64,000 bases of DNA from Mesocentrotus franciscanus. Lineage: Eukaryota; Echinodermata; Echinoidea; Camarodonta; Strongylocentrotidae. Location: contig CP137671.1 of the NCBI GenBank assembly GCA_037976565.1, positions 26,049,813 to 26,113,812 of the forward strand, read 5' to 3'. Of this stretch, positions 42,355 through 54,665 are shown piece by piece (positions within the stretch are counted from its first letter, which is position 1; each line of letters opens with the position of its first letter). The translations under genes and the position numbers were made by a program. The notes under the pieces were generated by a model. The model had not been told where the DNA came from. It ran no database searches and saw nothing but the letters and a program-made list of their open reading frames with translations.

Positions 42355-43945
42355 CTGTAATCTCTAAATGTTTTGATTCTGTTGACCACGAGCTTCTTCT
42401 ATTCAAATTGAAAAATATGGAATAACTGAAAACAGGTTCATATGGTTAAAAAACTATTTAAGTAATACGAAGCAAGTGGTATACTCCAAAGGAAAACTAT
42501 CTGATATTCTATTCTATCGGGGTACCACAGGGCAGTGTCCTAGCCCCCATTTTTGTTTCTTATATTCATAAATGATATATCTGAATGTATAACTGAAGGC
42601 GTATGCAACATATTTGCTGATGATGTTGTAGTCATTGTTGCAGATAGTAAGCTAGATGATGTTACAAAGAAATTACAAACAGATATTAATGCTCTAAATA
42701 ATTGGTATAAACAAAATCGATTACGCATTAACACAAGTAAAACCAAAAAAAAATGCTAATAAAATTATGATCCTCTGATATATTAAATATATTCATAAAA
42801 GATGAACTGATCGAACAGGTAAAATCTATAAGATATTTAGGTATATTGATTGATTAAAATTTGAAGTGGAATGTATATTTAAGAGACTTATGTAAATCTA
42901 TTGCCTATAAAATTTATTCTCTAGGAAAGCTGGGTAAATTCTTAATTTCAGAACTATTGGACACCCTTTATAAGTGTATAATCCAACCCTGTATAGACTA
43001 TGCAATATCTGTATGGGGAAACTGCCCAGCCAGCTACAAGCTGCCCCTTCAGAGATTACAGAAAAGAGCTGCTAGATATGAAACTGGTATCTCTGACTAT
43101 GAAATTGCAAGCGGCAACACATTAATAAAAAACTTTCCTGGCAAACTATTGATCAGCGCCGTGATTATTTTCTTGCTATATGCTTATGTTTAAATGTATA
43201 AGGGGCATTGCTCCACCTCGTTTATCAAACGAAATATAAATGTATTTCGACCGCCATGGCCTTAATACAAGAAATGCAAACTCTCTTAATGTCGTATTGC
43301 CAAAACCCAACGTGACCTTATTCAAACAATCTTTTAAGAATGCTGGAGCGGTTAATTGTAATAAGCTTCCCAATGATATCCAAAATGCCAATTCAGTAGA
43401 CAGTTTTAAATACCAATATAAAAAAAAAAAAAATCGTCCTTTAATCGATAAATTTGTTTACTGCCGTTTCTCCTTATTACTATAACATTTTATGCAATAA
43501 CTATTACTAAAATGATTGCTAACCCAATTACCTAGAAATTTCATATACTTACATTACGTTCTAAATTTGATATCTATCTTATATAATTGTTTGGTCGATG
43601 CCTATGCAGCTGCTAAAACATTTCGTGTTCTATTTTTATTTTATAATTGATTATACTACACTTGTCAATGGATTTTTGTTTAGCTCCACTTATCCATCGA
43701 TGTATTTTCCCCAAGATGTATGCATTTTTTTCTTTCCCTCGTTCCGGTTTTCCCTAATGTTTTGTCCTATTTATGTTGTTTCTATTTTTACCGTTTATAC
43801 GAAACTGCTATTTTCCTTGTAAATACTCCTACTGTCAGTTCTTACATTTGTATTTTTCTTCTTTATGCAGGACCATTATGCAAAACAGCCTGCGAGCTGA
43901 TAAATGCTATACTGTCAAAAGATGTTTTAATAAATAAATAAATAA
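42355..43945 (+). pseudogene. CR1/Jockey-group LINE, 5' truncated
   Basis: In order: 'DSVDHELLLFKLKKYGI', 'NYLSNTKQVVYSKGKLSD', 'GVPQGSVLAP', 'FADDVVVIVADSKLDDVT', 'QNRLRINTSKTK', 'WNVYLRDLCKSIAYKIYSLG', 'ISVWGNCPASYKLPLQRLQ', then 'FKQSFKNAGAVNCNKLPND'. These are the RT blocks from palm (FADD) to C-terminus of CR1/Jockey-type elements. Several frameshifts and an in-frame stop. A roughly 450-bp 3' region ends in (AAAT)n-type repeats at 43929-43948, a likely intact 3' end. Confidence 0.9.
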
Positions 43946-43948
43946 ATA

Positions 43949-45029
43949 ATGAAAGCTGAGAGTAAATACATATTGTTTACTACAATACTTTTCAAACTTA
44001 CATATCTTGTTGTTTGACAATTTTCAAACATAAACACATTAATTTACAATTGTCTTGTCTGATTCCTTTGAATGACTAGTTGCAATCTAAGCCGAACAAT
44101 CAACTGTTATTATCGAGAAAGATGTTTACAAACGTAATTAGTACTTTCATTGATCGAGAATCTAAAGCTTCCTTAGATATACTTGTAACTCGAGGTATAA
44201 ATCAAAACTTACATAATAATGTCAAATGGAAAGACCTTAAAACTTCTTTGTAATAAACAATCACATGTCATTGTGCTACTGCTGTCTTATCTAAATTCAT
44301 GTCTAATCTCTTTAAACGAGGAAAACCTCATCGTAACCTTGCATTGATTTCACAACAAAAGTGTCTCATTAATGTTCCTCCTTTTTTTCTTTAAAAAAAA
44401 CTCATTTTGAGCCAAACTAAATCCTTAATAAACCATGCGTTCTAATCATAATTGGCATTTGAAATCTTTTTATATGTCTGTCAATTTATGACATTAATTT
44501 CACTTTGCATAATAATCTGTTTCCTTTTCTGAATCACCAATTTGTTTTGCATTGACTGCTTATAGTTTTTGTAGCTCAACAATGGCATAAATAACCGCTA
44601 ATTTGACAAGATACATTAACTCGATATTATAAACTTTGACCTACATTCTGAGCAAAGTTACTCTGATATAAGTACATGCCCACTGCTGCTTGAAAAACCC
44701 AACAGCTTATCACCTGAAAACCCCTTCTAAAGTCTAAGGCTCTACTTCTACAATCTTTCCTAAAGTTTCATATTAGACAGAATTTCAAAATTAAATATCT
44801 TGAGCCAAATACAGTTTTTCTACTTGTTTATGAAATTATAGCATTATGCTAAATAATACATGAAATGTAGTGAATACATTCATAACCACTCTGTGTAGTC
44901 AATAATTTCAACATAAAACTGTGATCTCGAAACATCCAAACTAGGTTTTATCAAAAATCCTTCCTGTTCACATGATTATTTAAGTAATTTAGAATTCCAA
45001 CTTTATACTTACTCTTTGGGCGATGTTAA
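43949..45029. other. Stretch with possible decayed coding sequence
   Basis: Around 44110-44350 (+) there are fragments such as 'ESKASLDILVTRGINQN' and 'NLFKRGKPHRNLALISQQK' in shifting frames. They look like old retroelement sequence, but I cannot assign a family. Confidence 0.35.
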
Positions 45030-46485
45030 CTTGAAACATACAGGGAAGGTTGGGAAGATTTGTTCCTATTAAAATAGAACAAACAAACATTTTTCGTCAG
45101 AAAATCATGGCTGCGAAGAATCTTGGGGAAATTACGGTGTCCTTGAAAACAAATATAAGATTTTTGTAAACTTATTAAAACGTAAACCGTTTCAACGAAA
45201 CAAAGAGTGTCAATTAGCAAGAATTATTAACTTTTCCAAAACCGTGCTAGGGGTTGACTAGGTGTACATTATTTGATTGTCTCGTAGGATAATTGTGAAA
45301 AGCATTTACTCGTCGGAACATAGTAGAACATGAAAATGGCAAGATATTGTTATTAAACTCATACATAAAGAGAGAAATTTGAAGGAAGTTAATGTCAGTT
45401 ACCGTTAACCTTTGTAGTTTGATAAACAGAGGGTGTGTGTGGTCACGGAAACCAGCTCCAGCACATATATTAAAAGCTTTCCTTTGCAACAAAAGATTAC
45501 TGGATGTTGCCAAAAAAAACATTACAATATGAAATGTAAAGTAGATTTAAGGTTTTGTGCAACATGAATATGATCTTTTCACTCTAAATAATATGCCAAT
45601 ATTTCGAGAAATTCGCGTTCATATGTTTTTTCAGTGTACGTCTTTCCTTCTAGTAAAACATTATCAAGTTTACTACTGATATTTTATTGATCACATGACT
45701 TCCCTCCTTTGAAGTAACTATAATTTGTTTTTAGCACGTTGAGGGTCAGCATATTGCTTCGAAACCATTCAGCTAATTTTGGTAGTTTCCAATTGATGTT
45801 GTTTTCAAGGACATGAATATTGCGATGAGATAAGAAAACCGTTGTATCGTCAGCAAATAATATGAATATTAAAATAGTTGACACATTACAAATATGACTG
45901 ATATATATATATTTAAAAACAAAGAAATCTGTTCTCTCCAGTATTTTTGAGAAACGAGGCAATATTGAGATTGGTTTATAGTTGGTAATGCTTGAGGTAC
46001 TATCTTTAAAAAAAAAAGGAAGAACCCTGGTCAGTTTGAAAGAAGAAGGAAACAAAACAGTTGATAAACAAATACAGTTGTATTACAAATGTGTTCGAGT
46101 GGGTTTAAGATTTAGTTAAACATTTGTTTTAGCAATGACTAACTTATTTAAGTTAAACAAATTTTTTTTAGCAATGCAAAAGAGCTATTCATGCTGGCCT
46201 AAGGAAAAGAGAAAATTAAGACTTCTCTGAGAGATACTGGGTGAAGTTCTTTCCATCAGTATAATTTTCCTATGCTTCATTTGAACCTTTGTTGACAAAG
46301 TAGTCATTTAATGCGTTAGCATTATCACCTGACGAAAATATTCCACTTCCCTCATGAACGAATTTTGAAGTAGATTTAGTCTCACTTCGTTTACACAATA
46401 TTTGTTTGACAACTTTCCAACTTTGACAAGAAATGTTATCTTCAGTAAAATTTCGTTTCTCTCCATTGTCCATGTTCTTTTGGTG
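45030..46485 (-). pseudogene. CR1/Jockey-group LINE, reversed and decayed
   Basis: On the minus strand, from high to low coordinate: linker 'SCQSWKVVKQILCKRSETKS' and 'NANALNDYFVNKGSNEA', then RT start 'FPSSFKLTRVLPFFF' and 'NYKPISILPRFSKILER', then 'LFADDTTVFLSHRNIHVLEN', then 'FICAGAGF'-like and 'DINFLQISLFMYEFNNNILP'. The RT middle is deleted between SKILER and FADD. Frameshifted and dead. Confidence 0.85.
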
Positions 46486-46489
46486 CCAG

Positions 46490-47935
46490 GTAATAATGTC
46501 AAGGTAAAAATGTCAAGGTAAAAATGTCAAAGGTATTAATGTCAGAAGTAAAAATGTCAGAGGTAAAAATGTCAAAGGTAGAAATTTCAGAGGTAAAAAT
46601 GTCAGAGGTAATAATGTCAGAGGTACAAACAAATGTCAAAGGTACAAACAAAATGTGGGGGTAAGATCAGTGCCGTCATAATATCTCAGCACTTTATCAC
46701 GCAAAATATCGAGACCTAAGCTACTGGGCAAGTCTATTATATTCACTTCTTCCATGTCATACTGTATATTTTATAAATGGCTGTGCATTGTACCTGAGGA
46801 TAATACAATGTGGAAAATAAATTTGAAACTTATATTTTGTGATCAGGTTTGCATATATGAACTTTTAAAATTTTTAGATATTTTAAATGATTCATATTTT
46901 AATGTTTATTTGGTTTTGAGGAGGTATGTACATAGAATATAACGATTGATTGAGATAAACCAGGGAATCAGTTATAAAGATCGCACAGAAAATCCACAAA
47001 TTCAGTCATCAGATCCATGTTAATGTTCATCCCAACAAAGACTGTTATGACAAGTAAACATTAAGAAAAAGACATGGATGCTTTTCCCCCTCATCAATAC
47101 TTTATTACAAAAGTTTAACAAACAATATCGAAGCTGCGCTTGAATAACGTCAGATAGTGGGCCTACATATTGTATCTCTTAGGGCCCTCCCCCTGGACCC
47201 CATGGGGCCACGTTAACCATTTGAAAAACTTTGGATCCCCTACCCCTAAGGATGAATTCTGCCAAGTTTTATTTAAAAAAGAAAAAAAAAAAACAGCGTT
47301 TTGAAGCAGATGAAACAGTTACTTTTAACACTGAGCCCCCCCAACCGGTTACCCTCAGGGGCCCACCAGTTTACACCTGAAGGGCCCAATGGGGCATACA
47401 TGTAGTTTGGGCCACGTTTACCATTTGAACAACTGTGCATCTCCTACCCCTAAGGATGAATCCTGCCAAGTTCGGTTAGAATCTGACCATGCGATTTAAA
47501 AAGAAGTTGAACTTTAAAAAAAAAATGATTATGGTAGTATTCGGGTCAAAAATAGGGCAAGAAGGAGCAACAGAAGTGAAGATTTTATTTGTTTTTTTGA
47601 GGCTTGAAAGATGTACTCTGTGATTCATGTCCTTGGCGTACAAGCCGGGGGAGGGAGTAGCCCCCCTGTCAATAATCGGGCAAAATACAAATTTGGGCCA
47701 AAAGGTAAATAAAAGTTAAGAAAGAAGGAAATAAAGCAGCGCTAAAATAATGACTGGAGAGAATCCTTCGTTATTCTTTTTCGATAAGCCTAATTTACAA
47801 CCTTAACTAATATTCAACCTGTTTCATAATTTTGTTTTGATATTTACCTCTCAAATTTTTACCTCTGACATTATACTTCTGACCCTTTTACCTTATTTTG
47901 ACATTTTTACCTCTGACATTTTCACCTCTTTACAC
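46490..47935. mobile_element. Foldback-type element with GAGGTAAAAATGTCA arms
   Basis: The left arm (46490-46655) has about ten 15-bp units 'gaggtaaaaatgtca'. The right arm (47838-47935) has about six reversed units ('tgacatttttacctc'). The 1.2-kb middle has duplicated phrases ('cctacccctaaggatgaat', 'gccacgtt.accatttgaa') but no gene recognised. A solitary array of the same unit is at 53525-53665. Confidence 0.8.
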
Positions 47936-47984
47936 CGAGCCGTGTTTTTGGCCGCAAGTTTGTAAATCATAATTAACGTATCCG

Positions 47985-48720
47985 GACACCTACCCCTGGA
48001 CATCCACCCCAGATAACCATCCCTAGGATAGCCACCCTCTAGGACAACCACTTAGGACAACTACCCCTATGACACTACTCGGACAACTACCCCGGACAAC
48101 TGTTGTCCGGGGTAGTTGTCCGGGGTAGTTGTCCTAGGGTAGTTGTCTGGGGTAGTTGTTCGGGGGTAGTTGATCCAGATGGTGGTTATCCTAGGGGTGG
48201 TTATCCGGGAGGGTGGTTGTCCAGGGGTAGTAGTAGTAGTAGCTGTCTGTCGCGACCGCCTTCACTTTCATGAAGGCTGCTTGCAAAGGTGGGTAAGTAC
48301 CGGTAGCTCTTGCAAGTTACTAACGGCACTCTCTCGGGGAACTGGTGGCAGTTTCACACCGGCGAGGACAAGCCAGGACGGGTGTGAACCACTAGACCCT
48401 GCAGTGACTGGTCGAGGGATGTCGGGAGTTCGATATCTTAAATCGACCTCAATGCTGTCACGGTGGCATGGTTTTCTGTTAGGGTTTGCTCCTTAGCCTT
48501 AGATTCTAAAGAGAGCCTGAACCACAAGGCAGTGGTTACAACTATGTATGGCAATAACAATTAAGGGGGTAGGTGTCCAGGGGGTAGGTGTCCTATAACC
48601 CATAATAAAGCATGCAGAAGATAAGTAGACAAGGGGGTAGTTGTCCTAAGGGGTAGTTGTCATAGAGGGTGGTTATCCTAGGGTGGTTATCCGGGGTTCT
48701 CCAGGGGTAGGCGCCCTAGA
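47985..48720. mobile_element. Foldback-type element with GTTGTCCGGGGTA arms
   Basis: Units of 13-16 bp ('ggggtagttgtccta') in an array that reverses orientation at 48107-48120 ('ggacaactgttgtcc'). After a 300-bp GC-rich spacer (48245-48545) units resume at 48565-48720. The spacer gives an open frame but no recognised protein. A second array of the family lies at 50975-51305. Confidence 0.75.
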
Positions 48721-49112
48721 ACCCATCATAAAGCATGCCGAAGATAAGTAGATGATCAGAAATTTCACAACAGAACAAACCAGATTTGCTGTGATCTTGA
48801 GAGTGTTAAACAAAATATTATCTTGAACGACTAGAAGTGTTGATGATCGATCATTTTATTTTTTGTTGGTGTACCAATCATTGCACCAAAGGCACTGGAA
48901 TCAAGTATATTTTGGAGACGAAGAGTACTAGCATTCTTTGTTAACAAGTCTATGATATACATCACCCATTATACATGCAAATGTACTTGATGTATTAATT
49001 GCAAACATTAGTCAATCAATCAAACGTTTATTTATTTCAATTTCATAAAATGCAATCAAAGCAAATAAACATGCTATTGTTTAGTTATATGATCATTTTT
49101 TCTTTACCACAG
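48721..49112. other. Stretch upstream of the candidate secreted-peptide exon
   Basis: AT-rich; if the exon at 49113 has an upstream 5' UTR exon, it should be here or further left, but none can be pointed to. Confidence 0.4.
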
Positions 49113-49216
49113 GAATTACACGATGAAAGTCAGCATCATTATCTGTATGTTCGCACTTGCTTTGCCGATGGGAGAGCCAGTCAGAAGGCAAGCCTGTCAG
49201 TCAGGTTGTCAGTCAG
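49113..49216 (+). CDS. Candidate first coding exon of a small secreted Cys-containing peptide
   Basis: The acceptor 'tctttaccacag' is followed by ten bases and ATG at 49123, then 31 codons and the donor 'gtatat'. The peptide starts MKVSIIICMFALALP, a convincing signal-peptide core (Lys then hydrophobic run), followed by MGEPV, a dibasic RR and QACQSGCQSG. A signal peptide, short propart, dibasic site and cysteines fit a secreted or antimicrobial-type peptide precursor. The next exon would fall in or beyond the 500-N gap that begins 52 bp later. No family is recognised; it could be chance. Confidence 0.4.
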
Positions 49217-49268
49217 GTATATTATAGGGTTTTATGCATGTTTTTACAAAATATAAGTAAGATAGTAA

Positions 49269-49768
49269 NNNNNNNNNNNNNNNNNNNNNNNNNNNNNNNN
49301 NNNNNNNNNNNNNNNNNNNNNNNNNNNNNNNNNNNNNNNNNNNNNNNNNNNNNNNNNNNNNNNNNNNNNNNNNNNNNNNNNNNNNNNNNNNNNNNNNNNN
49401 NNNNNNNNNNNNNNNNNNNNNNNNNNNNNNNNNNNNNNNNNNNNNNNNNNNNNNNNNNNNNNNNNNNNNNNNNNNNNNNNNNNNNNNNNNNNNNNNNNNN
49501 NNNNNNNNNNNNNNNNNNNNNNNNNNNNNNNNNNNNNNNNNNNNNNNNNNNNNNNNNNNNNNNNNNNNNNNNNNNNNNNNNNNNNNNNNNNNNNNNNNNN
49601 NNNNNNNNNNNNNNNNNNNNNNNNNNNNNNNNNNNNNNNNNNNNNNNNNNNNNNNNNNNNNNNNNNNNNNNNNNNNNNNNNNNNNNNNNNNNNNNNNNNN
49701 NNNNNNNNNNNNNNNNNNNNNNNNNNNNNNNNNNNNNNNNNNNNNNNNNNNNNNNNNNNNNNNNNNNN
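49269..49768. other. Assembly gap, 500 N
   Basis: Exactly 500 unknown bases, probably a gap of unknown size. It truncates the candidate gene at 49113. Confidence 0.99.
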
Positions 49769-50970
49769 AACTGACAGCAACATTTTATACGAGCATTCAA
49801 GCATGTAAAACTTAATGATTGTGGAACTGATTAGTCATGTGATTATGAAATCTAATTTTTATGGGGATGTCAAGCTTTTTAAAGGAGGAAAAGCTAAAAC
49901 GGCTCAGAATCGTAATGATTGTCTGACCAGTAGTACAATTGTGTACGATTAGAAGCCGATTCGGCATTTATTCTGACTTGAAGGCTTAAAGGCAATAAAA
50001 TTCTGTTTGTGAATATTCCTATCATCATTTTAGAATCTAAATCTTTGTTTAGGTTTCCGTAACTAATACAACGGCTAAATTTGTGTAGCCCTCATATATG
50101 TAATTTGTGTTCATTCTGCATTATGTGTTTTGGAAGTGGGGAATGCAGCATTTCTATGCAGGATTTTTTTTTTTATCTCAGGCATGTCAGGCTTTTTTTA
50201 TTATTATTTGATTAAAAAAATCATGGTTAATGAAAAATTTCTATAAGCAAGTCGAAGAAATGAGTTTGAACAAATATATTTTTAAAAGTCTAGATTTGGA
50301 CAACTAAAGTTGATTGACGAAAATATTTCTTGTTACTAAGGTATCACCAAGATTGCATTTGGAATCATTTGAAAGCCCTTTTAGCATGTGTCTCTAACAT
50401 GACATTAACATCAATATCCGACTTGTCATATATTATAAATGTGCAGTACCGAAAAGCTTGATAAAGGGGGTCTAAACTTTACAAATAAAGTTTCCTATTA
50501 CCTTGTTTCAATAGATTTATACATCCTTCAAAGTTGTTCAATAAAGTTTCATTAAAAACCAATGCTCCGCAGTTCGTGGACAAAATTGTAAATGTGTGGG
50601 TGTGCATGTGTGTGTTTAATACAGTGAAAATACAATAATAATATAAATTACCAATTATGTTGATGGCTCACTTCATGAATGTGCAATAGACTATACATGT
50701 TTTACCCTATTGATAAAATAATCAGTCATGTAGTTACAGGTACAAATTACAAATATGAACAAATGCTGTTGTACCCTAAATACCTCTTCATCTATCTACG
50801 GTATTATAAACTATCCAATAACCGAAAAAAGAGAAATGAGAAAGAAGTTTATATAACTGTGGGGGTAGGGTGAAATGAACCACTTTGGTTTCGTTTAGAA
50901 TTGAATTTTGAATTGATATAATCAACATTGAAACAAATAAAAATGTAATAAAACTATTTTGTACGTAGTC
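49769..50970. other. AT-rich stretch without recognised features
   Basis: A short (GT)n near 50595. Nothing else seen. Confidence 0.5.
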
Positions 50971-50974
50971 TTGC

Positions 50975-51305
50975 CACCCTCTAGGACGATCGACAACCCC
51001 TAGACAACTGCCCCGGACAACTACCCTCTAGGATAGTTGTCCGGGGGGTACTTGTCCGGGGGTAGTTGTCAAGGGGTACTTGTCCTAGGGGGTAGCTATC
51101 CGGGGTTGCTGTCCGGGAGTAAGTTGTCCTAGGGTTAGTTGTCTGGGGTAGTTTTCCGGGGATAGTTGTCCTAGGGGGTAGTCGTCCTCGAGGGTGGTTA
51201 CCCTAGAGGGTGGTTGCCCTAGGGGGTGGTTGTCCTAGAGGATGGTTATCCTAGGGGTGGTTATCCGGGGGTGGTTGTCCAGGGGGTAGGTGTCCTAGAA
51301 CCTTC
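50975..51305. repeat. GTTGTCCGGGGTA minisatellite, second locus
   Basis: About twenty units of the family at 47985-48720; orientation flips near 51028-51036 ('cctctaggatag'). It abuts repeat R copy 2. Confidence 0.85.
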
Positions 51306-51307
51306 AA

Positions 51308-51690
51308 GTGACTCGGTAACATTGCCTCAGATTCTAAAACAAAATGCTGGATTTAGCTCATGCTGCAATCATGATTATAAACCTTTAGGTCAGTCAGAAA
51401 TCCCATGACTTTTACAAGCCGATCGCCTGTCTGATTATCAAGATATTTATGATTGGAAATCAAAATTTAATTTCTCGTTTTCCTAACGTTCTTTTATAAC
51501 ACTACAGTCTATTGGGGAAAATGAGTATGGTATGAACCGGTCACTCAAAGATTTTTACTTTTTTGAGGCACCTCATGGAAATTTTGAAGCGCAATTTGGT
51601 TAGGGCTTCAATATTACACCATATCACAGACACTGATAACACGTAGTGCCATGCATCTCAGATTTAACATTGTTTAACGATGCCTTTAAC
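51308..51690. repeat. Dispersed repeat R, copy 2
   Basis: Same orientation as 8487-8835; shares 'gtgactcggtaacattgcct' with copy 3 at its start. Confidence 0.85.
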
Positions 51691-51694
51691 ATTA

Positions 51695-52320
51695 AATAAA
51701 CCAGTGGCTGATCCAGGGACAAGGGAGCACTTGCTGCTACCCCTACCTCTCCCAACCAAAAAAAAAAAAGAGAAAGAAAATGGGGAATAAAAGACTTAAA
51801 GATAAAGACCAGTTCTGGTCATGCGACTGCATTGTGAAAGAAACGTTGTGGAATCGATCAGAAAAGGTTGATCATCTAGCATATAAGTATTGGTGTGTAC
51901 TGCAAGGTTCTGGAATCATCAAAATGATAAGAAATTTGGCCCAGTCTTGGTAAAGTTACAAGTACTGTACACATAAAGATGTATATGGGACTACGCGACC
52001 ACATGCGCGATATGTAATTGGTCCCAATAGATATAATAATTTACCAAATATATCAAATAGTAGGCGGTTTCCCGGCAAAATTTGTATCATCACGTATTAG
52101 TCAAAACATATTCTTTCACATGAATGGTAATGAGAGCTTCCATTTCATTTTTCGAGAGAGGGCGTTTCCAAAACTGGTCTTTACCTTTAACATATGAATT
52201 GATGACCTATTATTTATTTTTATTTTTTATTTTGTTGCTTGATTGATTTTTCGGACTTATACACCCCCCCCCCCACACGTCCATCCTGGATCCACCACTG
52301 GGATAGACATTGTTATGAAA
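51695..52320. repeat. Repeat S partial copy, split by the TTAA MITE
   Basis: The phrase 'agtggctgatccagggacaa' followed by 'gggagcacttgctgctaccc' recurs at 52860 and 54085. The remainder resumes after the MITE (52187-52310). Confidence 0.65.
51800..52186. mobile_element. TTAA MITE family 1, copy 3 (reversed, 387 bp)
   Basis: Opposite orientation to the other two copies; TTAA at 51796-51799 and 52187-52190. It is nested in the array of duplicated repeats at 51.3-54.2 kb. Confidence 0.92.
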
Positions 52321-52484
52321 ATTATTTAATAGCATATACTACTTTGCAAGTTATTTACCGAACTGTGGCAAACTGAAATATATTGAATGTGTAATCTCTC
52401 TTTTTGGGTATCTCATGCGAACATGAAAAATTTCCATTGTGTGGCGATATGCGTGTTCATTAAGCAAGCTAATACCCGTTTCCG

Positions 52485-53050
52485 GGATCTGTTTCATTGT
52501 ATTGTTCATAGTAGGGTTTCTACACCAAACAAACATTTTCAGCCAAAACGTTGGATCTGAAATGCATAAAAACAATGGTTGACCCATATAATATTATAAT
52601 TTCGCACTTTAGGCGCATTTTAACAAAAATTCAATATTTTCACTGGAATCCATGATTTTAAAAAAGGAACTCCGTTTCTGTATTAGAGCAATCTATGTAC
52701 CTAACTACCATAATAGCTATAAATACACTACTTGCTATCTTTATAATTGTCTGGCTTTTACGCTGGACTTTAACCCCGGAGAGCTTTTGTGGGGCGAATC
52801 GAATAGCAGGGTAAGACAAATAAACCTCTTCATCGTTATGCATTAACACTAGATATACACCAGTGGCTGATACAGAGAAATGGAGCACTTGCTGCTACCC
52901 CCCCCCCACTTCACCCTCCCCCACCCCCTAAAAAAGAAAGATACAAATGGGGAATAAAACACTTAAAATATGAATTGATAAGCTTATATATATTTTTTTT
53001 AATTTTTTTTGCTCGATTGATTTTTATTTCAATGATTTAATTTCAAGGTT
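52485..53050. repeat. Repeat S, copy 1
   Basis: Matches 53777-54260 in order: 'tgtttcattgtattgttcat', 'aaacattttcagccaaaac', 'cactggaatccatgatttaa', 'ttgtctggcttttac', 'gagcacttgctgctac'. The open frames on both strands are repeat by-products. Confidence 0.85.
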
Positions 53051-53524
53051 TTTTAATTTTTATGTTTAAAAAGGCTGTTGCCATGGAATCAGAATGTTAA
53101 AGAAATTGGTATTTGTATACCAGAAAAAGAAATGTAACTAATCATTACAAAATGTAAAAGAAGCATAATTATTATAACAAACAATGTCAAATGATACAAG
53201 TACATATCTGTTTATATATCTATTACCCTCAGCTATCATAATCTGCTTGTTTTGACATAAAGTTGTTTTGGAATGTGACTATCATGGCCGTTACCAATCT
53301 GAATTGCCCTTAACCGTGTCCCCGTGACTCATGCTCCGCTGACCATTGCCATAAGGTCAATATCGTACACTAACGGAATTTCTAACTTTAAATATTATAC
53401 CTTAAAATGACCCTAACGCTTTCTAAATTATAGCTTTGATAAAATGAAACATCTGGGGGTAATGTGACCGGAGTAAAGCAAAATATTCACAGGGAATAGG
53501 TAAAAAATCCAAAGATATAATTAT

Positions 53525-53665
53525 GTAAGAGGTAAAACTGTCAGATGTAAAAATACCAGATGTAAAAATGCCAGATTAAAAAATGCCAGAGATGGAAATT
53601 TCAGAGGTAAAAATGTCAAAGGTGGAAATGTCAGAGAAAAATTGGCAGAGGTAAAAACAGATGTT
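53525..53665. repeat. GAGGTAAAAATGTCA minisatellite, solitary array
   Basis: About eight 14-15-bp units of the same family as the arms at 46490-47935, without an inverted partner nearby. Confidence 0.8.
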
Positions 53666-53776
53666 GGGTACTTCAGACATATTTGGCCATCAAAGCCTCA
53701 TACCGAAAATGTATCATGATATTTTGGTAATGGTGAGTAGCTGATTCGTTGGGCCCTTAGGAGCAACGGGTCCATG

Positions 53777-54260
53777 TGGTCTGTTTCATTGTATTGTTCA
53801 TAGTAGGTTTTCTACACCAAACAAACATTTTCAGCCAAAACATTCTATCTGAAATGCATAAAGACAATGGTTGGCCCCCATACTATTACGATTTCGCACT
53901 TTGGGCGCATTTTAACCGAAATTCAAATTTTACACTGGAATCCATGATTTAAAAAAAGGAACAACGTTTCTCTATAAGAGCAATCTATGTACTTAACTAC
54001 CATAAAAGCTATGCAGACATTACTTGCTTTAATTACAATTGTCTGGCTTTTACTCTGGACTTCAACCCGAAGAAATTTTGGTGACTGGTGACTGATCCGG
54101 AGACAAGGGAGCACTTGCTGCTACCCCCTCCCTCCCCCACCCACAAAAAGAGAAAGATACAAATGGGGAATAAAAGACTAACAATATATATAGATGAACT
54201 TTTATCTATTTTCATTTTTTTGCTTGAGATTGATTTTAATTTTAATTCAGTTTTAAGGTT
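53777..54260. repeat. Repeat S, copy 2
   Basis: Direct copy of 52485-53050, about 1.3 kb downstream, with small differences. Confidence 0.85.
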
Positions 54261-54329
54261 TTTTCTTTTTTTTTTGTAATACAGATTTCATCTTTTATTA
54301 TTATTTTCATAGTAACGGCCATCTGTATA

Positions 54330-54665
54330 CATGACTGAAACTTATAACGACTTGCATTTTGGCTGTAATCAAGTGAAATATTTGGGTGTCTTCTTCGACA
54401 GCACAATGACAATGGATATACAAGTAAAAAGAATTTGTCCAGATAAGACATGTCTGGACATGCTCTGTGCTCTCTGGAATAACGCAGCATCATCTGAAGG
54501 AATTACAATATGCTCACAATGCTGCCCTACGTATTCTTTCAGGGGGCAGAAATTTCGACCAAATAACCCTATACTCACTACACCCGCATTCAGTAAAACA
54601 AAGAACTGAATAAAAAGTTATTTTGTTAACATGGAATACAAAGCATGACTCAGCCCCGACATATA
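54330..54665 (+). pseudogene. L2/CR1-type LINE fragment
   Basis: Reads 'QVKYLGVFFDSTMTMDIQVK', then after a deletion in a new frame 'LQYAHNAALRILSGGRNFDQ' and 'HPHSVKQRTE', the post-palm segment YLGVxxD..M..H and QxxxNxAARLI. Its frames are broken. Confidence 0.85.

Noticed and set aside
48170..48496. 108-codon frame in the GTTGTCC foldback element
   Set aside because: Its first half is minisatellite and the remainder has no recognised domain or splice context.
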